Assembly: GCF_964340395.1 (NCBI RefSeq) | Contig: NC_135559.1 | Location: 5,876,001 to 5,940,000 of the forward strand | Length of the DNA: 64,000 bases | Reading direction: 5' to 3' | From: Glandiceps talaboti | Lineage: Eukaryota > Hemichordata > Enteropneusta > Spengelidae | Shown here: one piece after another, positions 51,003-63,900 of the stretch | How the letters are laid out: each line of letters starts with the position of its first letter | Numbering within the stretch: the first letter of the stretch is position 1 | Made by a program: the position numbers and the translations under genes | Notes under the pieces: generated by a model | Databases searched by the model: none | Told to the model about the DNA's origin: nothing | What the model saw: the letters and a program-made list of their open reading frames with translations, nothing else

Positions 51003-51365
51003 AAAGTAACCACCACGATAACACATAAAGGTACAGTTACAGACTGTGTCCCCTTAAAGTAACTACCAAAACATAAAGTTTTACGGGTGTGTCATAAAGT
51101 TACATGTTGTATCCCTATACAGTAACCACCGAAACCCATAAAGTTACAGACTGTGTCCCTATAAAGTAACCACCGAACCCTTTAAAGTAACCAGCAAACC
51201 CCCCAAAGATTGCAGACTGTCTATTTATAGTAAACACCACAAACCACAAAGTTACACACCGTGTACGTTTAAAGTATAACCATCAAAACCATATATTTAC
51301 ACACTGTACATCCCTTTAAAGTGAGCATCAACACCCATAAAATTACACTGACTTTGTCCCTTTAA
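51003..51365 (+). repeat. Degenerate minisatellite, about 45-60 bp units
   Basis: Eight or so diverged copies of AAAGTAACCACC(G/A)AAACCC and ATAAAGTTACAGACTGTGTC, starting near 51003, 51056, 51117, 51164, 51184, 51230, 51273 and 51317. Confidence 0.8.
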
Positions 51366-51700
51366 TACGTACTTTTCTACGTTCAGTCAACAAGTCGTTT
51401 TGAATATGACAGATTCTGTAAGCGAGATTATGAACTAGTGTATGTGATACCGAGGTGATAATGTTTGATACATGGGCTTTTAAATTTGACTTTGTACGTC
51501 AGCTATCACAAAAAGTATGATTGCTATTGAAACATATACGGACTGAACTCCTTCCAGCATAATTTGGTCTAATTGCATTTTAGATTGTCAAGTACTTGGA
51601 GTAGTTGTAAGTAGACATGTATCAAGGCTGATTATAAACCAATAAGTATGTGTATTCATTCGTTTTGCTCGTGGTTTTTAATCCATTGCCATAATCCCAT
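51366..51700. other. Spacer between minisatellites
   Basis: AT-rich, nothing recognised. Confidence 0.5.
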
Positions 51701-51704
51701 TCAG

Positions 51705-51846
51705 ATATCATAACCCGTTTGATATCATAATCTCGTTTAGATATCATAATCCCGTTTAGATATCACAATCACGTTTAGATATCATAATCTCGTTTAGATA
51801 TCATAATCTCGTTTAGATATCATAATCTCGTTTAGATATCACAATA
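51705..51846 (+). repeat. 19-bp minisatellite
   Basis: About seven units of GATATCATAATCTCGTTTA. Each has the palindrome GATATC and small changes (CCCG, CACG). It is followed by (AT)n at 51858-51870. Confidence 0.92.
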
Positions 51847-52629
51847 TTTAGTAGTTATATATATATATAGATCGTCCACCCCAATCTATGGTTGTCTAAG
51901 CACCGACAATGTACTATGTTGTCGTAAACACCCAGACTTTCTTGATCTTGACCGTCGGGGGTCAAGATCCTTCCTTCATTTTTCTCTCTCTCCTACAAAT
52001 GAACTGATTTACCGTTATAAGACGCGATCTGAACGAGGGACAAGGCCGCGTGATTGTTTCGTTTTTGTTTGTTGGATGATGGATGGGAACTATTCTCGTA
52101 TGATATACTCGTAAAGCGGAAACACTAGGAATCGATTGTAGTGAACTGTATATTATCGTTATTAAAACTGCAAACATTTACTTACCTTACGATAGCATTG
52201 CATTGGATACAGTAATATCATAGCTATCACATATTGAAAACCTTGAATTAGGAGTCAAATGTTCCTAACATAAACTTGCGTGTGACGAATGTGTACACAG
52301 ATGTTACACCGAGATCGGTCTAAAAATAACACATGTACATGCACCCACTGAAGTTGACGAATATGAAAGTTGTGTTCTAATTGGTAACTTCTCCGTTACG
52401 CTGACGCTTAGTGTGCCTTTGTGTTTCTGCCGGAAGCTTTCGATTTATGACCGTGACCCTAAAAGCTGCTGTTCGTGTAGTAAGGTTTTGTTGGGGTACT
52501 AGGCTGTCCATATGGATACGTCAACGTTTTAATGAATATTCTTAAATCGAGGTCGCTTATTATTTTCATTGAACAGAAATAGAATCAAACGATGAACAAT
52601 TGGTAGTGATCTTCCGTTGGGCTATATTA

Positions 52630-52697
52630 TTGATAATTGATAATTGATAATTGATAACTGATAATTGATTTTTGATAATTGATTTTTGATAATTGTA
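52630..52697 (+). repeat. TAATTGA short tandem repeat
   Basis: TGATAATTGATAATTGATAA units of 8 bases (TAATTGA with an extra T in places), switching to 15-base units with TTTT inserts. Confidence 0.85.
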
Positions 52698-52699
52698 GG

Positions 52700-53730
52700 A
52701 CTACATCATCTGTATACATGATGGCCTCATTTTAAAATTATCTTAATTCGGACATTTTGAATTTGGTCTCTCTTTTCAATTTTATTCGCTGTGTTAATAT
52801 ATACTTCATTAACTGTTTTCACCAAGGTTCTTACGTCATTAACTCATTTACTCGCTCCCTTCCTGTTCGTTTTGTGTTTCTTATTTGATTATGATGCGTA
52901 TCAAATCTAGATCTATTCCTGACCGAGGTCGCACTATCCAACTTTAGATAATTTGTCTGAAGCCCACTATCATTATATTCCAAATAACAATACGAGTTCA
53001 TTGACAAAAGTAAATTTCTTATCAAAACATATGGTGTGTGTGTATATAATGTCCCTGAGCATGCCTGTATAATATACAAGTACCCACATAAATAAGATTT
53101 GTGTTTCAGAATAATCCACAATGATTTACTGTCTATTATTTTCCACTGGCAGACGAGAGATTTGACTTCAAATACAAGTTTTAGAAACCGCCTTTGTCTG
53201 ATCGTGATGATTCGCCCCCATCAATTATTCAAAAATACAGTTTTGCATTTATTTATATCTAGACGTCAATTTATGACTGTTGCTCTGGGTTACGAACAAA
53301 AATCATATGAATTGATAAATTTAGTAAATAAAAATATGAATAAATACGTATGTATGATAAAACGTGAACTTGAAGTTGTTTTGTGAGTCGTTTCATCGAA
53401 CTCAACTGTATTTCATCTGTGTATACAGATGGTGATATCAATAATCCCCCTCTCTTCAACACGTTGTCAACTGGGATCTATATGTCTACACGACACATAT
53501 GCACAATGCAATCGCAGTATGATCTCCAGCCAATGAGTTTGTAGGAACTCCAATTTTATATCTTTTATATTTATGTCAAACCCCCAAGCTAAATATAATT
53601 CCATGTATATGTGAATCACAATGTGAGATTGAACGGGAACTCAATTTAAGTATATCCCGTCTTTGCGATCCGATCCCCTATCCCACTGTTACTTTTTTTG
53701 TTCTGTGACCTTCGGTCTTCAATGTATGTA
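52700..53730. other. Intergenic, no gene seen
   Basis: Two overlapping frames of about 95 codons on opposite strands (52831-53386) lack any family resemblance. Confidence 0.5.
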
Positions 53731-53734
53731 ATGT

Positions 53735-53967
53735 ACGTATGTATGTATGTATGTATGTATGTATGTATGTATGTATGTATGTATGTATGTATGTATGTAT
53801 GTATGTATGTATGTATGTATGTATGTATGTATGTATGTATGTATGTATGTATGTATTGCAGTGTATGTATGTATGTATGTATGTATGTATGTATGTATGT
53901 ATGTATGTATGTATGTATGTATGTATGTATGTATGTATGTATGTATGTATGTATGTATGTATGTATG

Positions 53968-54001
<34 letters not shown>

Positions 54002-54087
54002 TGTATTTATTGCAGTGTATGTATGTATGTATGTATGTATGTATGTATGTATGTATGTATGTATGTATGTATGTATGTATGTATGTA

Positions 54088-54122
<35 letters not shown>

Positions 54123-54137
54123 ATGTATGTATGTATG

Positions 54138-54168
<31 letters not shown>

Positions 54169-54193
54169 GTATGTATGTATGTATGTATGTATG

Positions 54194-54224
<31 letters not shown>

Positions 54225-54233
54225 GTATGTATG

Positions 54234-54264
<31 letters not shown>

Positions 54265-54332
54265 GTATGTATGTATGTATGTATGTATGTATGTATGTAT
54301 GTATGTATGTATGTACGTACGTACGTACGTAC

Positions 54333-54376
<44 letters not shown>

Positions 54377-54462
54377 ATGTATGTATGTATGTATGTATGT
54401 ATGTATGTATGTATGTATGTATGTATGTATGTATGTATGTATGTATGTATGTATGTATGTAT
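53735..54462. repeat. (TATG)n array with higher-order structure
   Basis: About 730 bases of GTAT units. The interruption ATTGCAGTG occurs at 53855 and again at 54009 (154 bases apart), AAGT interruptions occur at about 54167, 54222 and 54262, and (GT)n and (ACGT)n blocks appear near 54090 and 54312. The duplicated interruption shows that blocks much longer than the unit were copied. Confidence 0.97.
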
Positions 54463-54469
54463 GTTTGCC

Positions 54470-55146
54470 TGCCAGCCTGCCCCCCCCCCCTCTCTCTCGA
54501 GCTCCCGATCCTTCCCTTGTTGGACTTAATATTCTTACACCTCTTCTATATCGTCAGCTGCGGTATACGCTTTCAAAAGGCGACGTCATTTTCAAAAATG
54601 AAAGAAAAAAAATGAAGAAATCACGCGGGTGTTGTAAGTAGAGCAGGTGACGCCAAGACCAGTGTGTTGTTTATGAGTCACAATGCACTATGCTTACGGT
54701 CAAGGTTGCATTACAAAAGGCAGGGTTGGATTTGCCTTTCACAGTCATTGGTATAAATGATCCTTTTTCAGTTGATGGATAAAAAAGACCCTCAATCACT
54801 GTTTTCAAAAAATTCAAAACTTTCGGACTAATTAACGTTTTGATCGGTATTGCTTTGGCTTTGATGGTGGATGAGTTGGAGTGGCCATGGCTACACTCAA
54901 CTTTAGAGTCTTAATTGATTTCCGCCATTCAGGTATGTGTTGAATACCAGTTGGTCACACTGTATATACAGCGAGTGATTATTATCAAATATAGTGCTAT
55001 AATAAACCCGTGAAAACATTATCATTGACGTTTGTATGGATTTCACTTGTCATTCTTTTCCAGAGCAACCTTGCTGATTTGATTTTTTTATTCTACTACT
55101 ACTAAATACTCGTGCAATTCATAAAGACAAAAAAGAATATTCATGT

Positions 55147-55148
<2 letters not shown>
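54470..55148. other. Intergenic, no gene seen
   Basis: Starts with a C-run and a short (CT) run. Nothing else is recognised. Confidence 0.5.

Positions 55149-55238
<90 letters not shown>
55149..55238. repeat. (CT)n microsatellite
   Basis: 45 CT units. Confidence 0.98.
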
Positions 55239-55242
<4 letters not shown>

Positions 55243-55536
55243 TTTGATAGTTTGATACAAGGTAACGGTTAAAGGAATGTTCAACCCAAACCTTGAAAAA
55301 ACGACTTTGTGAAAATAACAGCCGTCAGCGTTTTTCAAATTAAGTTTATTATTTGAAAAATTCAAGGACTAAAGTAAAGATATATGTATGAATTTATTAC
55401 AGAGAAAGTAGAATATTTTGGGTTTAGGTAGTTTTGACAAATGTCGTTACAGTCCAATTATTCCTACTAGAGGGACAATGAACAAAACAGCGTCTCTGGT
55501 ATTTATTTACTTAACTGAATGAGGGCAAAGTAAGGC

Positions 55537-55902
55537 AAGAAATTTCCTGTGACTTTCAATAATACGACTCTAGAGCCTTTGGTTAAACTATGATAGACAT
55601 AAACTACAACTATTGTGGCAACATCGGTTGATGCAACAGTGATAAGTTATTGAATGGGTGTTGGTGTAATTATAGTCTCGGTAGAGGGACATTGCAGAGT
55701 TTTAAATTGACAGAGTTCCATGAACTCGCAATGTACTGTTTTAGTACTGCCAGTGTTTACACTGTCTTGATCACGTACAGGGTGATTAGATTCGCACAGC
55801 AGAGGAACCGCTATCATCCAATTGTGTTGTAATCTACCACATTGAAGAACAATAGAAGACTCAATTATCAGAGTCGTATTGAAAGTCACAGGAAATTTCT
55901 TT
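55537..55902. mobile_element. MITE-like element, about 366 bp with 33-bp terminal inverted repeats
   Basis: AAGAAATTTCCTGTGACTTT with CAATAATACGACTCT at the left end matches the reverse complement of AGAGTCGTATTGAAAGTCAC with AGGAAATTTCTT at the right end, with one indel. The interior (about 300 bases) has no transposase. Outer flanks (GGCAAGAAA / TTTCCTCAC) extend the symmetry imperfectly. It fits a non-autonomous DNA transposon; the superfamily is unknown. Confidence 0.7.
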
Positions 55903-57460
55903 CCTCACGTGTACTTTTCCGTCATTCAGTTTTAACACAAGGTCAGATTAAAACCTTTCACGACAAAGATTAGCAGATTATCAGAACAATTGACAAATTG
56001 AGGGTGTATAATTTTAGACTACTACAGATGTGAGTTTAACAGCGATGTCAAGCAATCAATCAGGCCTGACAAGTTTAAGAGGTAGAGTATCCAAACTGTC
56101 GTCATCCCGTCATATAATGACTGCACAATAACGAGAGAACAAAAGGTTGCACGACAAGGGAGGTGATAAAGTGAGCACAGATTGCAAACGTTTTAAAACA
56201 TTTCTATAAAATTGAACATGATTTTGGTGATAAATTTTACTATTTCTCGTTAGCTGGTTCAAATCTTAAGCGTTCTTCATCCGTGTTGTTGTATAAATTA
56301 TTCCGAGCGAAACATTAGGAGTACGCGATATATCGAGTCCCGGCCCAGTTCAAAACTCGCAAGTCCTCAGTGATGCGACAGCGCCCTCTATGTGCTCGTC
56401 TGAAAGTGCCAGCGATGGGATATTTATACCATGCAATATGTACAGTCCTCGGCTCTATCGTGAGTGTGTGTGTGTGTGTGTGGGGGGGGGGAATGGGGGG
56501 TGTATTGGGGGAGGGGGTATTATATTGTAAAAGAGCTGCCATAACCACGAATACATCAATCTAGCTATATTGTAAATATAAATCGTATCAGCTATGCTAA
56601 CACCATGTGTTATCTTTCATGCATTGCAGCTAAAGCTTACATACCTCGATTTCATTTCAAAAAGAGTCTCTGGCGACATATATGTCACACCAAACTTTCG
56701 AACTGTGGTTGACATCTGTTCTTGTTCATATATAACATTATTAGCTGACGTGATCTCTCGTACATAGGAGTTCAATATTTTAATATCTAACCTGATGATC
56801 GATCTGAGTTTCGATCAGAACTTTGATCGTGAAATAAGAGGAAGAAACCCATTGCCAGATACAATGTGTAATTATGTGTAATTTGTGGTGGTAGCCACTT
56901 CCAGTAAATAATTTGGTTAAGTTGCTCTATGTATTGGATGGATGAGAAATTAGTAATAACTTTTATTAATAAAAATGACATAATTTACCATGTCTTTCTT
57001 GAAAGAATCGCCGCATACTCATACACATAGATATGGTTCATTTTGAACTAATGCATGCTATGAAGTCATTCTGAGATGTACTGTTTTGGATTTTAAGATT
57101 ATGTGTATTGGCTTATATCAAGCATGACTGGAATATGTCAGCCCTATAAACAAAGATACCCCAAATCAAACATTTTTATGTATACGTGGTTGTACTTGAA
57201 ATTTTCCAATTTCTCAAGACAAGTTTTCACTAATATCAAATACACCAAGTAGCTATCATTATCAAAATTATTGGAGAAAGTTTCTCTGTAATCAATTCGG
57301 TAGAAAACAGCTAGTATTATTTCATTAAGTTTCAAATGACTTTATCAAATCACACATGTTTTTAGAGTAAGTAGAGATTTCCCTTTTAATTGTTTGCTGC
57401 CCCCCCCCCTTCCCCAATGTTTTGTGGTTAAGTTTGGCAAAAATTGAAACAAATGGCAAA
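55903..57460. other. Intergenic, no gene seen
   Basis: A TG/G-rich run at 56464-56520 and a C-run near 57400 are present. No supported gene. Confidence 0.5.
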
Positions 57461-57464
57461 TCTG

Positions 57465-58110
57465 GATGCCATTGCAACTGATGTCAATGAAATAACTACT
57501 TTAAAAATGCAGTTTTTTGGAGAAAATATATATAACCTTTTATTATTCAAATTATAATTATCACGTTATTGCCAATGGCATGTCTGGTTTTTTTTTTCTA
57601 TTTTACTTTATGTAAGTTACAGGTTGATATCACCAACACACACTAATGTTTAGGGATTTACCCTATATTTTCTTTTTAATGTTTTTTTTAATTGTTAATG
57701 ATCAATATTTGTAGAAATCCTCATAATGTGGTGACTCTGGTTACCATGGTAGCTGGTATTTATGGAATGACTAATTTTTTAAAACTCAAAATAACAGATT
57801 ATGGTTTAAATGAAATTAAGCCTATTATTACTGAAATTATTATTATAATCATGTTTTTTAGTATCAGAGGCATATCTTTTACCAAATATGTCATTTTTAA
57901 ATATTCTTTATATTTCCTTGGAAACAGCTGTCCTGTTTTATTTTATGTTTGTTACAACAGATGTTATCTACTCACAAATGCTGCTAGCAAAGATAATATA
58001 TCCCACATTATATTTTTTTCATGCTTCAAGCCTAATTTTAGCAAGAATCTACATAATCTAGTGATTTTTTATTACCATGGCAACTGATGTTAATGAAATG
58101 ACTACATTTT
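57465..58110 (+). repeat. Imperfect repeat with X-box-like core, three copies
   Basis: The phrase TTACCATGG(C/T)A(A/G)CTG followed by AT(G/T)-AATGAAATGACTA recurs near 57467, 57739 and 58069, and the last two copies also share the 30 bases before it. The 131-codon frame at 57692-58087 lies inside this AT-rich repeat, so I do not call it a gene. GTTACCATGGTAGC resembles an RFX X-box. Confidence 0.6.
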
Positions 58111-58529
58111 GTGAAGTTGGCATATTAACAAATCATCCCAACTAGCATGCTTTACTTTTTACGTAAAGCCAGTGATAAAGGGTATTGAATAAATCATATT
58201 GCTAATAAAAATAAACGTGAGAAAAAAAACCCTATCTGACTATACCCTGGAAACAAGGTGTTGTCCTGTTGTCAGCATAGTAGAATAGCCCACGGTGATA
58301 GCATTCATTTCTGGCTAAAAAGACACCTATCTATGAATTAAAGTTTTCATACGAACCATATAGAAAGTAAACCACGGTGTTTGATATTATTCATTTTATT
58401 TTCATGCTATGATTACCCAAATCCCACCAATGATTACAATTGACATATCGCATAAGGCATGTGTGTCTCAAATTTCAGTAGAATTTGATGCCGTGGTTTT
58501 TGAGATTTCGTGTCCACACACACACATAG

Positions 58530-58628
<99 letters not shown>

Positions 58629-60090
58629 TACGTACGTACGTACGTACATGTATGCAGGCAGGTAGGCAGGCAAACGAACAAACAAACAAACAGACAGACA
58701 GACAGACAGACAAACAGGCAGGCAGACAGACGTTCAGTTCAGTTCAGTTGAATAAAATTAAAAGAAAGTGAATATTTTTACACACAAAACCTACACACAC
58801 GTACGCACGAGCGCGCGCATAACACAAACACAAGATATAACATAATATACACATGTGTGGTATTGTGCCCAGTCAGACTCTTTGCACGGCCACACCCATT
58901 TACAGGACACTCAATTGATAAATAACAAATATACTGAATAAACTTATAAAAAATTTAGTTTTATTCGTCAGAAGAACATATGTATTTTCATGTTTTTAAT
59001 CTAAAACCTAACAACGGTGACCCAAAGTAGAAGAGAATAGCGGTTGTATTGTTCATCCTCACACCCGTAACTAGTCTCTATTGTGGTCTGAGGTTCATCA
59101 AAATAAACGTACTTTTTGCTGTACAAGTGTGGTTTTATATTTTGAAGTAGTCGTGTCGGCTTTACGTCGTATTGCAAGAGTGACACTTTTCGTAGACACT
59201 TTTTTGGAAGACAGGATGTAATCTGGCTTGCGGCTACGGAATGACGTCAGTCACTCGTCGCCCTCTATAGGTACCATCTGTTCAATGTTCCATACATCTC
59301 ATTATGAAGCACATTCTCCTTTCTGTTGGTCGTGTTAGAAAGTTTCCGTATTTCGGAAAGAAGAAGAGGTGGGTCGCTAATTTGACATTGTTTTATTGGT
59401 AACTATATTTTTATCAATGTCTCTTAAAAAAAAGAATATTGCAAGGGACACATCACTTCATGATATATAATGGTATTTTCATAACCTTTGAGTTCTGGAA
59501 AGTCATTTCATGATTTCACATAACATAAATTTCGCTCTGTTGCCAAGAAACACCAAATTGAAACTCGTTTTCACCTCTATTGTTCTTTCATTGGTACATC
59601 ATGGGTCTTTAATAGATATGAATGTTTATCAGATGAATAATGTATATTCATAACTATTTATCCGAAGGAAATAAGCACTTAGGAGTCATGAATACTAATG
59701 TTCTTCTAATATCCACATTCATGTCTGGTAAAACCCATGAGACAACGATGTAACACTGCTTACAACAACAAAGATGAAAAACATGTCCCAAATCGGCAGT
59801 CTGTGGCTCTCAAAGCAATGCCTGATATAAGAAATAGCTGTAAGCTCCGTCTCCTGAATTCCTGTCTCGCGTGAACTTATCCGACTCGACTAAGATCAGT
59901 AACGCAAACCTGGTGAGTGATTGGGGAGTCTAGTGGACTGTAAGTCATTCTAACACCGTTACCTTCGTCCATTGGAATAGACCAGATCAGACAAAAATGA
60001 TCAGATGGTACAAAGAGTGAACATGGAAACTTCAGGAAGATTTAACAATTCAAAATTTCCATTTTTACCCTGTAGACTGTTCTCGTCAAG
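58111..60090. other. Intergenic and upstream region of the lectin gene
   Basis: Contains the composite microsatellite at 58531-58745. The right end (about 59940-60090) should hold the 5' UTR and promoter of the lectin gene, but no TATA box is clear. No other gene is supported. Confidence 0.45.
58531..58750. repeat. Composite microsatellite (CT)n-(GTAC)n-(GCAG)n-(AACA)n-(GACA)n
   Basis: About 46 CT units, then GTAC units, GCAG/GTAG units, AACA units, GACA units and finally GTTCA units. The stepwise change of unit suggests growth by slippage from neighbouring motifs. Confidence 0.95.
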
Positions 60091-60913
60091 ATGGCCGTAC
60101 GAACAGGATGGCTGTTGATGTTGTATTTTCATATCATTGCTTTGGTTACACCCTCCATTCAGTCCACAGGAAATACAAGTATCATTACTCATAAAGGTAA
60201 TATAGATTATTCATTACATATTTTAATGTAATTTGAAGTCAGAGCTGTTTTTTTTAAATGTTTTTTTTTGTCTGGAAATTAGAGAAGTAATGTATATGCG
60301 CTATCTAAGTGTGCTTAGGTATGTTTCCACATTCGCTTAGTTATCATCAATGTATGTACCAAATCAACCATTTCATATTTGAAAGTTTCATTATAAAGGT
60401 GTTACCTAATTCTCGAAACTGCCAATGACCAAGTGGTTAAAAACCTGTCTCTTACCACTACGGTCGAAATTTGACCCCTAGTCTGGGTTTGATTGAATTG
60501 TCCATACTGTAAGTAAGTGGAGCGTCGTTTAGTTTGACTCTACCGAGGAAAGCAGGTTTTGCCTGGCCACTCGTGCGGTCGGTACTCACCGAACTTCTTG
60601 GGAGATAAGTTTAGAAACACTTCACTGTTTTATATTTGAAGCTTGCAGTCCTAAGATATATTTGCTAAATAATAAAACTAATAATAAAAAGTCATTAATT
60701 ATGCAAATGAGGCATTAATATTAAAAGCTATATAGCAAATATTTGTTATCTGATCATCAATGTCTGTGCCACATTACATGAAATTTGAAGTAGGCATTAC
60801 GATATTGCCTAAATATTACTAAAATTAACCACTATGCAAATGGAACTAAACACTACGAAATATATGTAGCAAGTTTCATTAGAATTGATCAGTAATTTTG
60901 AGATATCGTACTC

Positions 60914-60962
<49 letters not shown>

Positions 60963-63900
60963 AAGTTATAATATATAACCATTCCTTACGGAAGGTAAAA
61001 ATGTAGTAAGATTTTTGTTGCACCAGACGCCAATTTTTGTTATAATTGTATCATGGCTGCTTTAACATTTGGATGTTCAGGTTGGTGTATGCTAATCTAG
61101 CAATACTAGTGTTACAGTTAAAAAAATGTACTAAATACATGTTTTTTTTTACCTGTTTCTGAATTTTCCATTTGATTTCACCCTTTTATTAAAGTCTAAT
61201 TAGTTTTCTACAAACAGATGACGATATACTGGGGCTTTCTGAGGCTTTCAAAGCCTCTCTTAGTCGTGAACGACGACAAATTGATCAGCCAGGAAAAGAA
61301 CACAATCTGCTTATAGTACGTATGGAACATGTTTATGTCAGTTCTCTATTCTCCTGGTCATATCCGCTTGAAGTTCAAGGGTCGTGTTGTGTTATTGATG
61401 TCGTATTTCATGGAAGTATCAGTAGTCCCGAGCTCCTTGGCGTTTCCAAGGACTATGGCATTGTCCACATGTCGTCCTTAATGAGTGTCTGGGAGGGTCC
61501 TTTCACCTCCAGTTGTTGTGTTATCAGTCTTGCTACTGTACCAAATGCTATTACACCTATTTTGGGACAGAACGCCTTGGCCCCTGAACTGCTATTCCGT
61601 AATGGTCTCCAAGGATCCTGGGAAAAGATCCCGTGCAATAACGCAAGACTCTTTTCCAAGATTGAAGTTTTCGAATTAGAAAACGGACTCTGGTTGGCAG
61701 GAATTCAGGATGAGCTACTCTATCTGGGCGTACTCGAGTTGGATATCAACTTTCCTGCTGACTCTGTATGTGGATGGGATAGTTCTCCAATGATTGGTAA
61801 TTGCATGGATGTGATCAGAAACGAACCAAACGGCTTGGTGACACTTTATTATACAGAAAACGAGCAGTCTGCAACAGGAGTAACGAGTATCCCATCTTAC
61901 CTTCTGACAGGTACGGACATATTTACATTTCCGTTTGTTTTGCTTTATCAAGAAATATAAATATAAATATGGGCCCTCTCTTACCAAGATGTTTTACAAG
62001 CCAGACTTTACATGTTAGTGAAAGGTGTGTATTCCTCATATTAATAGCAAGGGGAAGGAGTCTTTAAAAAATCTTTAATCAAAATATCTTACATATATAA
62101 TCCGTGTTTGTAACTCAACTAAACACTGTGTAAAAAGTTTGTTATTGTACGTGCAATAACACACATTGGATGAAAAATGAAAACCAATAGTTAGAGACAT
62201 TGATACTGGTGGAGATTCAAATGTTCGGATATAGTCATGAGTACTAACATTTTATCCAGTGCACACACCATACTTGATAGGCTTATTTAGAGCTTTCGGT
62301 TGCAAACTATCAGTTATGATAGATGGCGCTGCTTATTAGTATGTTTATATTTATGATATCAAGAGCTGCCCGCGCCCTAGCAACCCGTACAGAGACAAAG
62401 GACGGTACATTGTCCTTAAGGTCTACGGGCGCATTCTCAGGGATTACGTCACTTTGTGACTGTTTGCAGTCGAAAGCAGCTCTCAGCTTATCAACAGTAT
62501 CATGTATGTAAGTATTGGCTAAACGTTTAGTACTGATTAGACATTGCATTGCATTGTACAAGTTAATTTGGGGTCACTTGTATCCATGATTAGTAATGCA
62601 ACAGCTTGAAATAGTGGTTGCGCTTATTTCTTGGTGCGGACCCAAAAATCAATTAATTTAGATTTATTGACCCATATTGTGTGAACAGCTGCACAAATAC
62701 TTTTACCTAATACTGTTGAGTATGTACAATATTACGAATAAATCATTTTATAAAACTCAACATTTTCAAAAGACGTTACAGCTAGTGCAACTTCAATAGA
62801 AGACAAACTCCAACACCGGCTTTTCAAATTCTCGCTCTCCTAAACTATGTTTAACCGGTTTTATTTTTACAATTGCTATCCTAGTATGGACCCATAACAG
62901 CACAGTGGCCCTCAATACTTACTAAACTCCCGGAGAGTATACAGTCCACTGCAACCTCGATTTTTTTTTATTTACCTCATTTTCCTTCGTTTATTGTCGT
63001 TTTTCGTTTTGTTTGTTCCGGGAGTGACCGTGGGAAGGCGGCGGACTCCCCGACTTATAAAGCTGGGTTAACCAGGGCAGAACTGGTTCAAATGTTGCCC
63101 AAACACGTTAGCCATTGAGAAACTGCAACCTGCAAATTCTATGCTGGCCATGCTAAACACTTGACCATCATGACTCCAAGCCAACCACTCTAACCATTGA
63201 CTATCATGACTCTAAGCCAGCCACTCTAACCATTGACTATCATGACTCCAAGTCGGTCACTCTAACCGTTGACCATCATGACTCCAATGGTCCAAGCCAG
63301 ACACTGTAACCATGCTTTGACTATCATAACTCCAAGCCGGTCACTCTAACTGTTGACTATTATGACTCCATGCCAGCCACACTAACCATTGACCATCATC
63401 CACTCTAACCAGTGACTATCATAACTCCAAGCCAGTCACTCTAACTAACCGTTGACTATCATGACTCCATGCCAGCCACTCTAACCATTGACCATCATAA
63501 CTTTAAGCCAGCCACTCTAACCAGTGACTATCATAACTCCAAGCCAACCACTCTAACCGTTGACTATCATGACTCCAAGACAACCACTCTAACCATTGGC
63601 CATCATGACTCCAAGCCAACCACTCTAACCATTGACTATCATGACTCCAAGCCAGCCACTCTAACCATTGACTATCACGACTCCAGGCCAGTCACTCTAA
63701 CCATTGACTATCATGACTCCAAGCCAACCACTCTAACCAGTGACTATCACGACTCCAGGCCAGTCACTCTAACCATTGACTATCATGACTCCAAGCCAAC
63801 CACTCTAACCATTGGCAATGCTGACTCCACAATGCCATATTCCTAATTCAGTTGAAATACATCGATTTTCATTGACATACACAGACAGAGCCTGTCAATT

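Noticed and set aside
53698-54641. Frames of up to 260 codons
   Set aside because: Microsatellite translations of the (TATG)n array.
57692-58087. 131-codon hydrophobic ORF with possible membrane segments
   Set aside because: AT-rich, inside an imperfect repeat, with no coding bias or family resemblance.
62310-62561. 83-codon minus-strand frame (and its plus-strand shadow) inside the lectin intron with some GC-rich codons
   Set aside because: The text (AAFDCKQSQSDVIPENAPVD) looks somewhat coding, but I could not identify a family, a start or consistent splice sites. Possibly a fragment of a processed pseudogene or transposon.
63010-63110. Possible tRNA-like B box (GGTTCAAATGTTGCC) with TATAAAG upstream
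   Set aside because: No matching A box or cloverleaf pairing was found.
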